64,000 bases of DNA from Iamia sp. SCSIO 61187 (lineage in GTDB: Bacteria; Actinomycetota; Acidimicrobiia; Acidimicrobiales; Iamiaceae). Every line of letters begins with the position of its first letter. Position 1 is the stretch's first letter. This document shows, piece after piece, positions 53,461 through 62,834 of the stretch. The stretch spans positions 1,550,001 to 1,614,000 of the forward strand of contig NZ_CP050948.1 of NCBI RefSeq assembly GCF_019443745.1. Direction: 5' to 3'. The position numbers and the translations under genes were made by a program. Under the pieces are notes generated by a model. The model did no database searches. It was given only the letters and a program-made list of their open reading frames with translations, and was not told the DNA's origin.

Positions 53461-54936
53461 GTGAAAGACCGCACTGTGGTAGTTCTGCGAGACCCTTCGA
53501 CGACGTACCCTGACGAGCCGCCATATAGTCCTGATACCGCCTACCCGGAGTATCCGTGGAGTGATGTGGGGCCGCTCAACTCGACTTACGATCTAGTCCG
53601 ACGCGCGCTCCTTCTTGCCCGTCTTGATGCGGCGAGGAACGGGACCCACCTATGGAACCCGTTGGGTGATTTGATTGCTACTGGCGAATCGGTTCTTCTG
53701 AAGCCGAACCTAGTCAAGGCTGAGCACCCTCGATTCGGCCGCGCTCACAACGTAACCATGACGCATGGTTCAGTGATTCGTGCGGTCGCTGACTATGTAT
53801 TTAAAGCGGTCGGTCCCGAAGGCGAAATTATCGTGGCTGACGCCCCGCAGACGGACTCGAGTTGGACAACTATTCTTGAGGACACAGGTCTTGCCGCGAT
53901 CGAACGCTTTTATCGCGATCGCGGACTTAGATTTCGCTATCTCGACCTTCGAAACGAAGAATGGATCTCGGAGGGGGGCGCAGTTGTCGAGCGCAGGCGA
54001 TTGAGCGGCGACCCCGCCGGGGGAGTGCGCTTCGATCTAGGTAGCCAAAGCGAGTTCGTTGGTCATCGGGGTGAAGGTAGCTACTACGGTGCTGACTACG
54101 ACAGTAGGGAAGTCAACCGCCATCATTCGGGCGGTCGACATGAGTACCTGATCGCGAAGACGGTCATGCAAGCGGACGTAGTCTTTAGCCTGCCGAAGTT
54201 GAAGTCGCACAAGAAGGCGGGCATGACCGGGGCATTGAAGAATCTCGTTGGTGTGAATGGGGACAAGAACTGGCTTCCGCACCACACCGAGGGTCCCTCG
54301 GCACGTGGAGGTGATGAGAGTCCCGATCGCGGCGTGCTCCATAGGGTCGAGAGGGCAGGCGCTGCCGTACTACGCCGGCTTGCTACGGTTGCGCCGCGTG
54401 GCGGGGTGCGGCTGCTCCAAATGAGCCGTCGCGGCGGAGAGAGCGTCTTCGGCGGTGCAGCTGAAACGATTAGGAGCGGCAACTGGTGGGGCAACGACAC
54501 GGTGTGGCGAATGTGTCTCGACCTAAATAAGGTGCTCGTGTACGGCGACGATGCTGGCGGTTTACGCACAGCATCGCGTCGTAGGCATTTCGTGTTGTTT
54601 GATGGGATCATCGCTGGCGAAGCCGCCGGCCCGCTCGATCCGGACCCCGTGGAGCTTGGGGCGGTCATCTTTGGTACTAATGCCCCATCGGCTGACGCAG
54701 CTGCTTGTTGTCTTCTCGGGTTTGACCCTGATCTGGTCCCGATAGTGGCGCGGTCATTTTCTGTCAGGCATCTTCCGCTAGCGCACCACCCCTGGCGAGA
54801 TGTCGAGGTGGTATCCAATCTCTTCGATGGCGAGTTGCGTCTAGGCGCAGCATCTGAGCACATTCGCACATCCGTGGCACCACATTATGCCTGGGCGGGT
54901 CACATCGAACTACAGGCAAGCCACCAACCGACATGA
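53461..54936 (+). CDS. DUF362 family protein
   Basis: A 491-residue DUF362 protein. The family pattern is visible in SVLLKPNLVKAEHPR, HGSVIRAVADYVFKAVGPEG, IIVADAPQ, VVFSLPKLKSHKKAGMTGAL followed by KNLVGVNGDKNWLPHH, and VLFDGIIAGEAAGPLDPDPV. Some DUF362 proteins carry ferredoxin-like clusters; no Cys-rich motif is present here. Reaction unknown. GTG at 53461 is preferred to the upstream TTG because GGAGG lies 8 nt before it. It overlaps the CapK-like gene by 4 nt, so they act together. Confidence 0.85.
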   Translation: MKDRTVVVLRDPSTTYPDEPPYSPDTAYPEYPWSDVGPLNSTYDLVRRALLLARLDAARNGTHLWNPLGDLIATGESVLLKPNLVKAEHPRFGRAHNVTMTHGSVIRAVADYVFKAVGPEGEIIVADAPQTDSSWTTILEDTGLAAIERFYRDRGLRFRYLDLRNEEWISEGGAVVERRRLSGDPAGGVRFDLGSQSEFVGHRGEGSYYGADYDSREVNRHHSGGRHEYLIAKTVMQADVVFSLPKLKSHKKAGMTGALKNLVGVNGDKNWLPHHTEGPSARGGDESPDRGVLHRVERAGAAVLRRLATVAPRGGVRLLQMSRRGGESVFGGAAETIRSGNWWGNDTVWRMCLDLNKVLVYGDDAGGLRTASRRRHFVLFDGIIAGEAAGPLDPDPVELGAVIFGTNAPSADAAACCLLGFDPDLVPIVARSFSVRHLPLAHHPWRDVEVVSNLFDGELRLGAASEHIRTSVAPHYAWAGHIELQASHQPT

Positions 54937-56216
54937 GAGCCGCTGACGGTCGTGTGGGGAGGATTTCGCTTGAAGCCCTCCTGCGTTCTCCCATCGCACA
55001 CCAGCGACGGCAAGCAATATCAGCTCTGGAGAGTGCAGCACCTGACGAAGTAGTTGCAGCGGCCAGGCGTCACGCAGAACGGCTCCTCGATCGATCGAGG
55101 AGGCGCGTGCGAGCTTATGCATCACATCCTGGCGACTTCACAGCCTGTCCAGTGATTGCGCGTACTGACGTGGCCGACGATCCCTCCGCCTTTGTGGATA
55201 AGCGGGTGCCCGCCCGATCCGTCTCAACCGGTGGTACCGGCGGCCGACCTACTTCAATTCGGGTCTCGTTGAGCTCGATCTTGACTGAGTGGTTGTTCAT
55301 CGAGCGGGTGTGGTCGGCCGGTGGCGTGGGTGTAACGTCGCCGAAGATCTCCTTTCGCGGCTCTAGCTTCGGCAGAGGGCCTGCGAGCCCGCCCGTCTCA
55401 TTCGGCCCCACGTACAATCAACTGGCGGTCTCTCCGTTTGCGTTGAGTGACAGTACTTTCTTCGAGGTGGCTCGGCAGGCCCGCGAGCTGAAGCCACGTG
55501 CCATCTGGGGGTATCCCTCAGCTATGGGCGTGTTTGCGAGATGGGTGCAGCGCACCGGCCCTCACGAGGGTCTTAGTAGGGTGCGCGCCCTGCTGCTGGC
55601 TTCCGAGGCGGCTTTTGGCTGGCAGGTTGAGCTATTTCGAGAAGTCTTTCCCAACGCTGCGATTATCCGCTGGTATGGTCAGTCTGAGAAGGTGATCTTC
55701 GGCGAGATGTGCTCTGACAATTCTTCGTATCACTATTACCCGACCTATGGTATGACGGAATCGGTGGGCGGCTCGTTGATCGGAACAGGCTTCACTAGCG
55801 CGGCCATGCCACTCATTCGGTATGACACAGCGGATGCCGCGGACCTTCGATCGGGACCCTGTCCGTGCGGCTTACCCTATGCGTACTCGATGCAACTGAC
55901 GGGGAGGTGGGACCAGGCTAGCCTCTGGGGGCACTCGTGGGAGCCAATTTCGACGACGGCCCTGAACTTCCACAACCCGTTGTTCGGCAAATTCGTCGCT
56001 GTCCAGTTTCAACAAGTCCGTCAAGGCGATGTAAAGCTTCTTGCTGTGGCAGACGGCGTAGAGGACTGGGATCTGCTTCGTCGGGCTGTGGAAGATGTTC
56101 AAAGCAGAGTGGGTTCCACTTTGACAGTTGCAGGCGAGTTCGTGTCGCGCGAGGCGCTGTTATCTAGTCGGGGGAAGGTCGTGACGGTTGACCAGCGCCT
56201 CGCTGGCCCGGCATAG
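54933..56216 (+). CDS. CapK / phenylacetate-CoA ligase-like adenylating enzyme
   Basis: A 427-residue ANL-superfamily-like protein of the CapK/PaaK branch. STGGTGGRPTSIRVS is the phosphate-binding loop; RAIWGYPSAMGVFARWVQ, LLLASEAAFGWQVELFREVF, RWYGQSEKVIFGEMC and IRYDTADAADLR are the conserved later blocks. PCPCGLPY is a Cys pair often seen in this group. Such enzymes activate a carboxylate as an acyl adenylate, possibly to decorate the polysaccharide. Starts inside the DUF362 stop (ATGA). Confidence 0.85.
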   Translation: MRAADGRVGRISLEALLRSPIAHQRRQAISALESAAPDEVVAAARRHAERLLDRSRRRVRAYASHPGDFTACPVIARTDVADDPSAFVDKRVPARSVSTGGTGGRPTSIRVSLSSILTEWLFIERVWSAGGVGVTSPKISFRGSSFGRGPASPPVSFGPTYNQLAVSPFALSDSTFFEVARQARELKPRAIWGYPSAMGVFARWVQRTGPHEGLSRVRALLLASEAAFGWQVELFREVFPNAAIIRWYGQSEKVIFGEMCSDNSSYHYYPTYGMTESVGGSLIGTGFTSAAMPLIRYDTADAADLRSGPCPCGLPYAYSMQLTGRWDQASLWGHSWEPISTTALNFHNPLFGKFVAVQFQQVRQGDVKLLAVADGVEDWDLLRRAVEDVQSRVGSTLTVAGEFVSREALLSSRGKVVTVDQRLAGPA

Positions 56217-56408
56217 GGTCTAGTCACGCGCTCTGCTGCTCGGGTGAAGGCGCTTCCGGGAGCGCAGGTCCTCATTGTGGCCCCGGCATAGTTCAGATCG
56301 ATTGATTGCCGTCGGACCGGTAGCGGGAAGGCGGTGCGTAGACCGTGGCTGGGCGCCTCTTTTCGGCTGCGTTTTGTGGGCCATCCCTTCCGTGGTCAAA
56401 GATGTGTC

Positions 56409-58517
56409 ATGAGGTTCCTGCAGCAGAGTCTGGATGACGGTACGGCCGCACTCGTCGAAGGCGCTGCTCCGAGCGGCGAGGCCGAGCACGTGCTCGTTCG
56501 TTCCCTTGCGTCGGTCGTCTCTTCGGGGACGGAGCGGATGCTGGCCGACTTTGGGCGAGCATCGTATCTGGGCAAGGCGCGGCAGCAGCCCGAGCGGGTG
56601 CGCGACGTCGTGGACAAGGCGCGGACCGATGGGCTGCTTCCGACCGTCGACGCTGTGCGGTCGAAGCTTGCTTCGCCTTTGGTGCTCGGGTATGCAAACT
56701 GCGGAGTCATCGTCGACGCAGGAGGCTGTCCTGACCTCAGTGTGGGGCAGCTCGTCGCCTCTAACGGGAGCCATGCAGAGGTTGTGGCCGTCCCAAAGAC
56801 TTTGTGCGCCGCTGTGCCTGACGGGGTGCCGCCTGATCATGCCGCTCTGGCGAGCATCGCCAGCGTCGGGCTGCAGGGTATTCGACTGGCGCAGGCCGAA
56901 GTCGGCGAGCGGTTCGTCGTCACGGGGTTGGGACTGATTGGTCTCCTGACGACACAGCTGCTTCGAGCGCAAGGTGTACAAGTGCTGGGCATCGATGTCG
57001 ACCCCACTCGGCTTGAACTGGCGGCGGCTCTTGGGGCCGAGGTGGTCGAGGCTGGCGAAGGCGTTCTGGCGGCGGCATCGAGGTTTGGTCGTGGCCGCGG
57101 CGTAGATGGTGTGATCATCACTGCTTCGACGAAGTCGAGCGAACCGGTGCGTCAAGCCGCTCAGATGTCTCGTCAGAAGGGCCGAGTGGTGCTCGTCGGA
57201 GTGACGGGGCTGGACCTCCAGCGAGCGGACTTCTACGAGAAGGAGCTGTCGTTTCAGGTCTCGTGCTCGTACGGGCCCGGCCGCTACGACCCTGTGTACG
57301 AAGGTGGGCGCGACTACCCGTACGGGCACGTGCGCTGGACCGCCGGGAGGAACATGGAGGCGGTGCTCGACCTGATGTCGAGTGGCGCGCTTGATGTCGG
57401 TCCGCTGCTCACTCACGAGTACCCCTTTGACGATGCTGTAAAGGCTTACGACACACTGGTGGACGACCCCACTGCTTTGGGTATCGTTCTGCGATACCCG
57501 ACAGAGGAGGAAGCTCCAACAGGTCGGTTGCTGGCCCGCACCACTATTCCCACGCGCCCAGCGGCCCCCGGTAGTGCGCGAGTGGCCTTTGTGGGGGCCG
57601 GGAGCTACTCGACGCAGGTCTTGATTCCGGCAGTTCGCGAGGCAGGCGCAGAACTAGATCTCATTGCGAGCCGGGGCCCTTCCGCTGCTCAGGCTGCATC
57701 CCGCTTCAGTGCTCGGCGGTCAACCACTGATCTCGATGTGGTGTTCGAAGACCAGGGCATCGACACAGTTGTGGTTGCTACTCGGCACGACAGTCATGCA
57801 AACTTGGTTGAGCGATCTCTGCGCAGCGGAAAGCACGTCTTCGTCGAGAAGCCCTTGGCCATCACCGGCGACCAGCTGGACAGAGTGGTCGCCGCAGCGG
57901 TGCAGATGACCAGTTCGGCGGGGGGAATCCCACTTCTCGGAATCGGCTTCAACCGGCGCTTCGCACCGGTCACCAAGCGCATGCGTGAACTGCTTGCGAC
58001 CATCGCGGCGCCTAAGGCGGTCCTCATCACGGTTAACGCTGGCTCCATTCCCGCAACTCACTGGACCCAGGATCCGGCCGTCGGCGGCGGGCGTATCGTG
58101 GGCGAGGCCTGCCACTTCATCGATCTGGCGCGCCATCTGACCGGGTCGCCGATCGTCGGAGTCGAGACCACTTACATCGACTCTGCGACCCGGGACAGCG
58201 CCATGATCGTGCTGGCCTTCGAGGACGGGTCATCGGCGACCATCGCCTACCTGGCTGAGGGGTCCAAGAGGTTCCCGAAGGAACGAGTCGAGGTTTTCGC
58301 CGCAGGGAGGGTTCTTGTCAACGACAACTTCAGGACGCTCCACGCCTACGGCTGGCCCGGGGTGCGGACCATGCGGCTCCGCCGGCAGGACAAGGGCCAC
58401 ACTGCGGGGATGGCAGCCTTCATCGAGGCCGTCCGCACTGGAGGGTCACCTCCGATCCCGTTCGACGAGGTGGTAGAAGTTAGTCGTGCGGCGCTCCAGG
58501 CGGCCGGATCCACCTGA
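56409..58517 (+). CDS. Bi-domain oxidoreductase: MDR dehydrogenase plus Gfo/Idh/MocA
   Basis: A 702-residue fusion. Residues 1-360 form a medium-chain dehydrogenase-like unit with SPLVLGYANCGVIVDAG, FVVTGLGLIGLLTTQLLRAQ, QVLGIDVDPTRLELAAALGA and GVDGVIITASTKSSEPV. Residues about 390-702 are a Gfo/Idh/MocA oxidoreductase with VAFVGAGSYSTQVLIPAV, FVEKPLAI and GGGRIVGEACHFIDLARHLT. This pair is a recurrent fusion in bacterial surface-polysaccharide clusters and probably oxidises or epimerises a nucleotide sugar. ATG at 56409 is chosen; the 192-nt gap before it holds no clear gene. Confidence 0.88.
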   Translation: MRFLQQSLDDGTAALVEGAAPSGEAEHVLVRSLASVVSSGTERMLADFGRASYLGKARQQPERVRDVVDKARTDGLLPTVDAVRSKLASPLVLGYANCGVIVDAGGCPDLSVGQLVASNGSHAEVVAVPKTLCAAVPDGVPPDHAALASIASVGLQGIRLAQAEVGERFVVTGLGLIGLLTTQLLRAQGVQVLGIDVDPTRLELAAALGAEVVEAGEGVLAAASRFGRGRGVDGVIITASTKSSEPVRQAAQMSRQKGRVVLVGVTGLDLQRADFYEKELSFQVSCSYGPGRYDPVYEGGRDYPYGHVRWTAGRNMEAVLDLMSSGALDVGPLLTHEYPFDDAVKAYDTLVDDPTALGIVLRYPTEEEAPTGRLLARTTIPTRPAAPGSARVAFVGAGSYSTQVLIPAVREAGAELDLIASRGPSAAQAASRFSARRSTTDLDVVFEDQGIDTVVVATRHDSHANLVERSLRSGKHVFVEKPLAITGDQLDRVVAAAVQMTSSAGGIPLLGIGFNRRFAPVTKRMRELLATIAAPKAVLITVNAGSIPATHWTQDPAVGGGRIVGEACHFIDLARHLTGSPIVGVETTYIDSATRDSAMIVLAFEDGSSATIAYLAEGSKRFPKERVEVFAAGRVLVNDNFRTLHAYGWPGVRTMRLRRQDKGHTAGMAAFIEAVRTGGSPPIPFDEVVEVSRAALQAAGST

Positions 58518-58593
58518 CGGAACTCGAGTAGTGCGGAGTCGTGCGCGCGCCCCTCTAAAGTGATCGCCTGCGGGTCAAGGACAGGAGGGGCAC

Positions 58594-59658
58594 GTGAAGG
58601 TCTGCGTGGTCGCGGGAGCGCGGCCGAACTTCATGAAATTGGCGCCTGTGGTGAAGGCACTCGAGGGCCGAGGCGCCGAGGTGGTCATCGTCCACAGCGG
58701 CCAGCACTACGACCCCATGATGAGCGACATCTTCTTCGAGGAACTCGCTCTTCGGGTGCCAGACCACCACCTTGGGGTCGGCTCGGGGAGCCATGCCGTG
58801 CAGACCGGCTCCGTCATGGTGGCCTTCGAGCCGTTGCTGCATGAGCTGAAGACGGACACGGTCGTCGTTGTGGGCGACGTCAACTCGACTGTCGCATGCG
58901 CTCTGGTGGCGGCCAAGGCGGGCGTTGAGGTCGCTCACGTCGAAGCCGGCCTTCGGAGCCGAGACTGGTCGATGCCCGAGGAGATCAATCGCGTGGTCGT
59001 CGACAGGTTGGCGGACACGCTGCTCGCGCCTTCGCCGGATGGGGTAGAGAATCTCTTGGCGGAGGGATGCCCGGCGGAGCGCATCCACCTCGTCGGCAAC
59101 GTGATGATCGACACTTTGTTGACCCATCTCGACCAAGCTCGCAGCCGCCCCATCCGCGACCAGCTCGACATCGAGGACGGAGAGTACGGTCTCGTCACGC
59201 TTCACCGCCCTGCGAACGTCGACGATCCTTCGGTGTTGGCTGGGATTGCACGAGCGCTCGTGGCCATTTCGGAGAGCTGTCGGCTCATCTTCCCTGCTCA
59301 CCCTCGGGTGGCCGGCCGGCTTGCGGAAATGGACCTGGGTCCTCGCGTCACGGTGATCGGCCCCATCGGCTACATGGATTCGATCGCGCTCCAGAGCGGC
59401 GCGCGACTCGTCCTCACCGACTCAGGTGGGATCCAGGAGGAGACGACGGTACTCGGCGTGCCCTGCTTGACGCTGCGAGACAACACCGAGCGGCCGATCA
59501 CAATCTCTGAGGGAACGAACCTCCTGGTGGGGCGAGACCCCGAGCGGATCATCACGTCTGCGGAACTGGTGTTAGCCGAGGGCGTCGAGCGTCGCCGACC
59601 CGCGCTATGGGATGGACGCGCGGCAGAACGCATCGCCGACGCTCTTCTCGGATCCTAA
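58594..59658 (+). CDS. wecB: UDP-N-acetylglucosamine 2-epimerase (non-hydrolysing)
   Basis: A 354-residue epimerase that converts UDP-GlcNAc to UDP-ManNAc. VVAGARPNFMKLAPVVKAL, VHSGQHYDPMMSDIFFEEL, VGDVNSTVACALVAAK, AHVEAGLRSRDWSMPEEINR (His/Glu/Arg substrate residues), LVTLHRPANVDDPSVL and LTDSGGIQEETTVLGVPCL are all conserved. GTG with AGGAGG 5 nt upstream is a strong start. Confidence 0.95.
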   Translation: MKVCVVAGARPNFMKLAPVVKALEGRGAEVVIVHSGQHYDPMMSDIFFEELALRVPDHHLGVGSGSHAVQTGSVMVAFEPLLHELKTDTVVVVGDVNSTVACALVAAKAGVEVAHVEAGLRSRDWSMPEEINRVVVDRLADTLLAPSPDGVENLLAEGCPAERIHLVGNVMIDTLLTHLDQARSRPIRDQLDIEDGEYGLVTLHRPANVDDPSVLAGIARALVAISESCRLIFPAHPRVAGRLAEMDLGPRVTVIGPIGYMDSIALQSGARLVLTDSGGIQEETTVLGVPCLTLRDNTERPITISEGTNLLVGRDPERIITSAELVLAEGVERRRPALWDGRAAERIADALLGS

Positions 59659-59668
59659 TGTCGCGTTC

Positions 59669-60712
59669 ATGGTGCAGGCTCGTTCCGCTGTGAACGTCGC
59701 CGCCGCCGTCACGGCGCTGCTCGTCTGCATCGCATCAGCTCCCGGCGTCATCAGGTGGCTCGAACGACGAGCCGTGCTCGATGTTCCTGTGGCCCGGTCG
59801 TCGCACGCGGTGCCGACCCTGCGTGGTGGCGGCATCTCGCCGGCGGTGGGCTGCCTGTCGGCGACAGCGCTCCTCGTGTTGCTGGGCACCGGCGCGCCTG
59901 TTGTCGCTGTGGCGGCTGTCGCTTCGGCCTTCGGCCTCGTCGGGCTCGCTGATGACCTCTACAACGTCCCAGCGCGCAGTCGCCTGGCAGCGCAGGTCGC
60001 AATCGCGTTGCTCGCCAGTGGAGCTGCCGTCCTCATCACTGAGCCCGGTGGAACGCTCTTGGGTCTGCTCATCGTCGGCATCGGCGCCATCTGGTTGGTC
60101 GGCTATGTCAACGGGTTCAACTTCATGGACGGGATCAATGGGATCTCGTCGGTCCAAGCCTTGGTTGCTGGTCTGAGCTGGGTGGCCGTGGGCCGATGGG
60201 AAGATGAGCCCGCCGTCACGGCTGCGGGAGTCGTGGTTGCGGCTGGCGCCGCCGGTTTTCTGCCCTTCAACTTCCCTCGGGCGCGCATGTTCCTTGGTGA
60301 CGTCGGGAGTTACTTCCTTGGGGCTTGGCTTGCGATGTCAGCGCTAATCGGAGTTTCCCTGGGAATCTCACCAGTCGCGATGGGGGCACCGCTAGCCCTC
60401 TACTTGGCGGACACGAGCATCACTCTTGCGAGGCGTGCGTTGCGACGCGAGCCGCTGACCGAAGCGCACCGGAGCCATGCCTACCAGCGTCTCGTGGTTC
60501 ACGGCTGGAGCCACGCCCGAGTGACGGTCACAGTTGGCGCGGTGATAGGTGCTTGCTCCCTGGTCGGACTTGCAGCCGTTGGCCGAGACTGGCTCGGGCA
60601 GCTTGTTGGCGGTGCCATGATCGCGGCCATGGCCGGCGCTTTCATCTTCCTGCCTACCGTCCTGAGGGGTTCACAGGTGCCTTCTCGGCCAACGTCGCAT
60701 GAGGGGCAATGA
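59669..60712 (+). CDS. Polyprenyl-phosphate sugar-1-phosphate transferase, WecA/MraY-like
   Basis: A 347-residue multi-pass protein of the GT4/MraY family that loads a GlcNAc- or similar phosphate onto undecaprenyl phosphate and so starts repeat-unit synthesis. SHAVPTLRGGGIS, the Asp-Asp pair in LADDLYNVPARSR (near residue 94), NGFNFMDGINGI and FLGDVGSYFLGAW are the family signatures. The ATG at 59669 lies just after the wecB stop; an in-frame ATG at 59612 would overlap wecB. The gene overlaps the next by 4 nt. Confidence 0.9.
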   Translation: MVQARSAVNVAAAVTALLVCIASAPGVIRWLERRAVLDVPVARSSHAVPTLRGGGISPAVGCLSATALLVLLGTGAPVVAVAAVASAFGLVGLADDLYNVPARSRLAAQVAIALLASGAAVLITEPGGTLLGLLIVGIGAIWLVGYVNGFNFMDGINGISSVQALVAGLSWVAVGRWEDEPAVTAAGVVVAAGAAGFLPFNFPRARMFLGDVGSYFLGAWLAMSALIGVSLGISPVAMGAPLALYLADTSITLARRALRREPLTEAHRSHAYQRLVVHGWSHARVTVTVGAVIGACSLVGLAAVGRDWLGQLVGGAMIAAMAGAFIFLPTVLRGSQVPSRPTSHEGQ

Positions 60713-61947
60713 TGCGGGTCCTCGTTGTGACGCACTACTTTCCCCCTGAGATCGGGGCGCCGCAGGCCCGGCTTAGCGACTTGGCGCGCTTCTGGGCCCT
60801 AGACGGCGACGATGTCACCGTCCTCACCGGCATGCCGAACCACCCGACGGGGGTCATCCCCAAGGAGTATCGAGGGAAGCGGCGTCTCGTCGAGCGGGTC
60901 GATGGCCACCGGGTTGTGCGTACCTGGGTCTACGCCACCCCTAACGAAGGGATCGTCAAGAAGACCTTGGGGCACCTGTCATTCATGGCGTCGGGGGTGC
61001 TCCTCGGTGCCCGACGCACCGGGCCGGCTGACATCGTCGTCGTGTCATCGCCGACGTTCTTCTCGATCTTCTCCGCATGGCTTCTGACCAAGACGAAGCG
61101 AGCCCGGCTCGTGGTCGAGGTCCGCGATCTCTGGCCGGCCATCTTCGTCGAGCTCGGCGTCCTCACGAACAAGCCCGTCATCTGGCTCCTCGAACGGTTG
61201 GAGCTGTGGGCCTATCGCACCGCCGACGACGTCGTGGTTGTGAGCGCCGGATTCCGCGACGATCTCATCCGCCGGGGCATCGACCCGGCCAAGGTGCACA
61301 CCATCCGCAATGGCGTCGACCTCGACCGATTCACCCCGGCGGGAGACCCACTGCCGGGACGGGAAGCGCTCGGAGTGGAAGAGGGCACGAGCCTCGTCCT
61401 GTACATCGGGGCCCATGGCATCTCTCACGGGCTCGAGAGCGTCGCTGAGGCGGCTGCGCTTCTCCGCGATCGTCCCATCCACTTCGCATTCGTGGGTGAG
61501 GGCGCGGCCAAGGCAGAACTGCAGGCTCGAGTTGATGAGCTCGCTCTCACCAACGTGTCGCTTCACGGGGGAGTGGCTCGTGACGCGGTGGCCGGGTTGC
61601 TCGCTGCTGCAGACATCTGCCTCGTCCCGCTCCGAGACGTGCCTCTGTTCAGCACCTTCATCCCATCGAAGATCTTCGAGTTCTTCGGCACGGGCAAAGC
61701 TGTCGTCGGGGCCGTCCGGGGCGAGCCCGCCGAGATCCTGCGCGAAGGAGGCGCACTCGTCGTGAACCCGGGGGATCCCCGGGCTCTGGCGGCGGCGATC
61801 TCCGACCTGGCCGAAGACCCCGAGAGGCGCTCAGCGATGGGGGAACAGGGACGGCGCCACGTCGAGGCCCACTTCGACCGACGCGAGCTCGCCTCTCGTT
61901 ATCGAAGCCTCCTCCTCGCAGCGGTCGATCGTAAGGGCAGACGATGA
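60709..61947 (+). CDS. Glycosyltransferase, WbuB/GT4-like
   Basis: A 412-residue GT-B glycosyltransferase. VLVVTHYFPPEIGAPQARLS, VTVLTGMPNHPTGVIPKEYR, VVEVRDLWPAIFVELGVL, TIRNGVDLDRFTP and STFIPSKIFEFFGTGKAVVG match the WbuB/WcaI-like group, which adds fucosamine or related sugars in capsule and O-antigen synthesis. Overlaps both neighbours by 4 nt, so it is part of a co-translated set from 59.7 to 64 kb. Confidence 0.9.
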   Translation: MMRVLVVTHYFPPEIGAPQARLSDLARFWALDGDDVTVLTGMPNHPTGVIPKEYRGKRRLVERVDGHRVVRTWVYATPNEGIVKKTLGHLSFMASGVLLGARRTGPADIVVVSSPTFFSIFSAWLLTKTKRARLVVEVRDLWPAIFVELGVLTNKPVIWLLERLELWAYRTADDVVVVSAGFRDDLIRRGIDPAKVHTIRNGVDLDRFTPAGDPLPGREALGVEEGTSLVLYIGAHGISHGLESVAEAAALLRDRPIHFAFVGEGAAKAELQARVDELALTNVSLHGGVARDAVAGLLAAADICLVPLRDVPLFSTFIPSKIFEFFGTGKAVVGAVRGEPAEILREGGALVVNPGDPRALAAAISDLAEDPERRSAMGEQGRRHVEAHFDRRELASRYRSLLLAAVDRKGRR

Positions 61948-62834
61948 CCGAGGAGCGGTCGCGATCAGTTCACGTGACCGGCGGAAGCGGGTTCCTGGGT
62001 GGGTTCGTGATCCCCCTCCTGGTCGAGGGCGGCTACGAGGTATCGGCGCTCGCGCGGACCGATGCGGCTGCCGATCGTCTTCAGACCCTCGGGGCGAACC
62101 CGATCGAGGGAGATCTCGACTCCGCCTCGTCGATCCGCGACGCCTTTTCGTCCTCCCGTGCCAGCAACCTGGTGAACCTGGCATCGCTCGGGTTCGGCCA
62201 CGCGGCCCCGATCGTCGCGGCAGCGGAAGAAGCCGGGCTGCATCGTGCCCTCTTCGTCTCCACAACAGCAATCTTCACTCGTCTCAACGCACCGTCGAAG
62301 GCTGTGCGGACTGAGGCGGAGCGGACGATACGTGCCAGCAACCTCCAGTGGACGATCATCCGGCCGACCATGATCTACGGGACTCCCGGCGACCGGAACA
62401 TGTGGCGCCTGCTGCGCCTGGTCAGTCGGGTGCCGGTGGTGCCGATGCCGGGCGGCGGGCACAACCTGCAGCAGCCGGTTCACGTCGCCGACCTCGCTGA
62501 TGCGATCGTCGTCGCGCTCGGCACCGACAGGGCCATCGACCGGGCCTACGACGTGGGGGGCCCGGAGCCGATCAGCTTCCGTCGCATCCTCGATGATACG
62601 GGTGACGCCGTCGGCCGATCGGTGAAGGGCATCCCCATCCCGCACCAGCCCATAGTCCGCTTCCTCACCGCAGTCGAACGTCGAGGAAAGCCGTTGCCGC
62701 TCAAGGCCGAGCAGATCGAGCGCCTCGTGGAGGACAAGGCGTTCGACATCTCCGCGGCGAGGGCCGATCTGGGCTACTCCCCGCGCTCGTTCGCAGCCGG
62801 CATCGCCGCAGAGTCCCGGATGCACGCCACCTGA
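61944..62834 (+). CDS. NAD-dependent epimerase/dehydratase-like SDR
   Basis: A 296-residue extended SDR. HVTGGSGFLGGFVIPLLVEG is the nucleotide motif; ALFVSTTAIFTRLNA, WTIIRPTMIYGTPGDRNMWR and QQPVHVADLADAIVVALGTD are family blocks. The usual Y-x-x-x-K is not obvious: the position after STTAIFT reads LNAPSKAVR, so the Tyr may be missing. It may be a nucleotide-sugar reductase/epimerase or a non-catalytic relative. Confidence 0.78.
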   Translation: MTEERSRSVHVTGGSGFLGGFVIPLLVEGGYEVSALARTDAAADRLQTLGANPIEGDLDSASSIRDAFSSSRASNLVNLASLGFGHAAPIVAAAEEAGLHRALFVSTTAIFTRLNAPSKAVRTEAERTIRASNLQWTIIRPTMIYGTPGDRNMWRLLRLVSRVPVVPMPGGGHNLQQPVHVADLADAIVVALGTDRAIDRAYDVGGPEPISFRRILDDTGDAVGRSVKGIPIPHQPIVRFLTAVERRGKPLPLKAEQIERLVEDKAFDISAARADLGYSPRSFAAGIAAESRMHAT

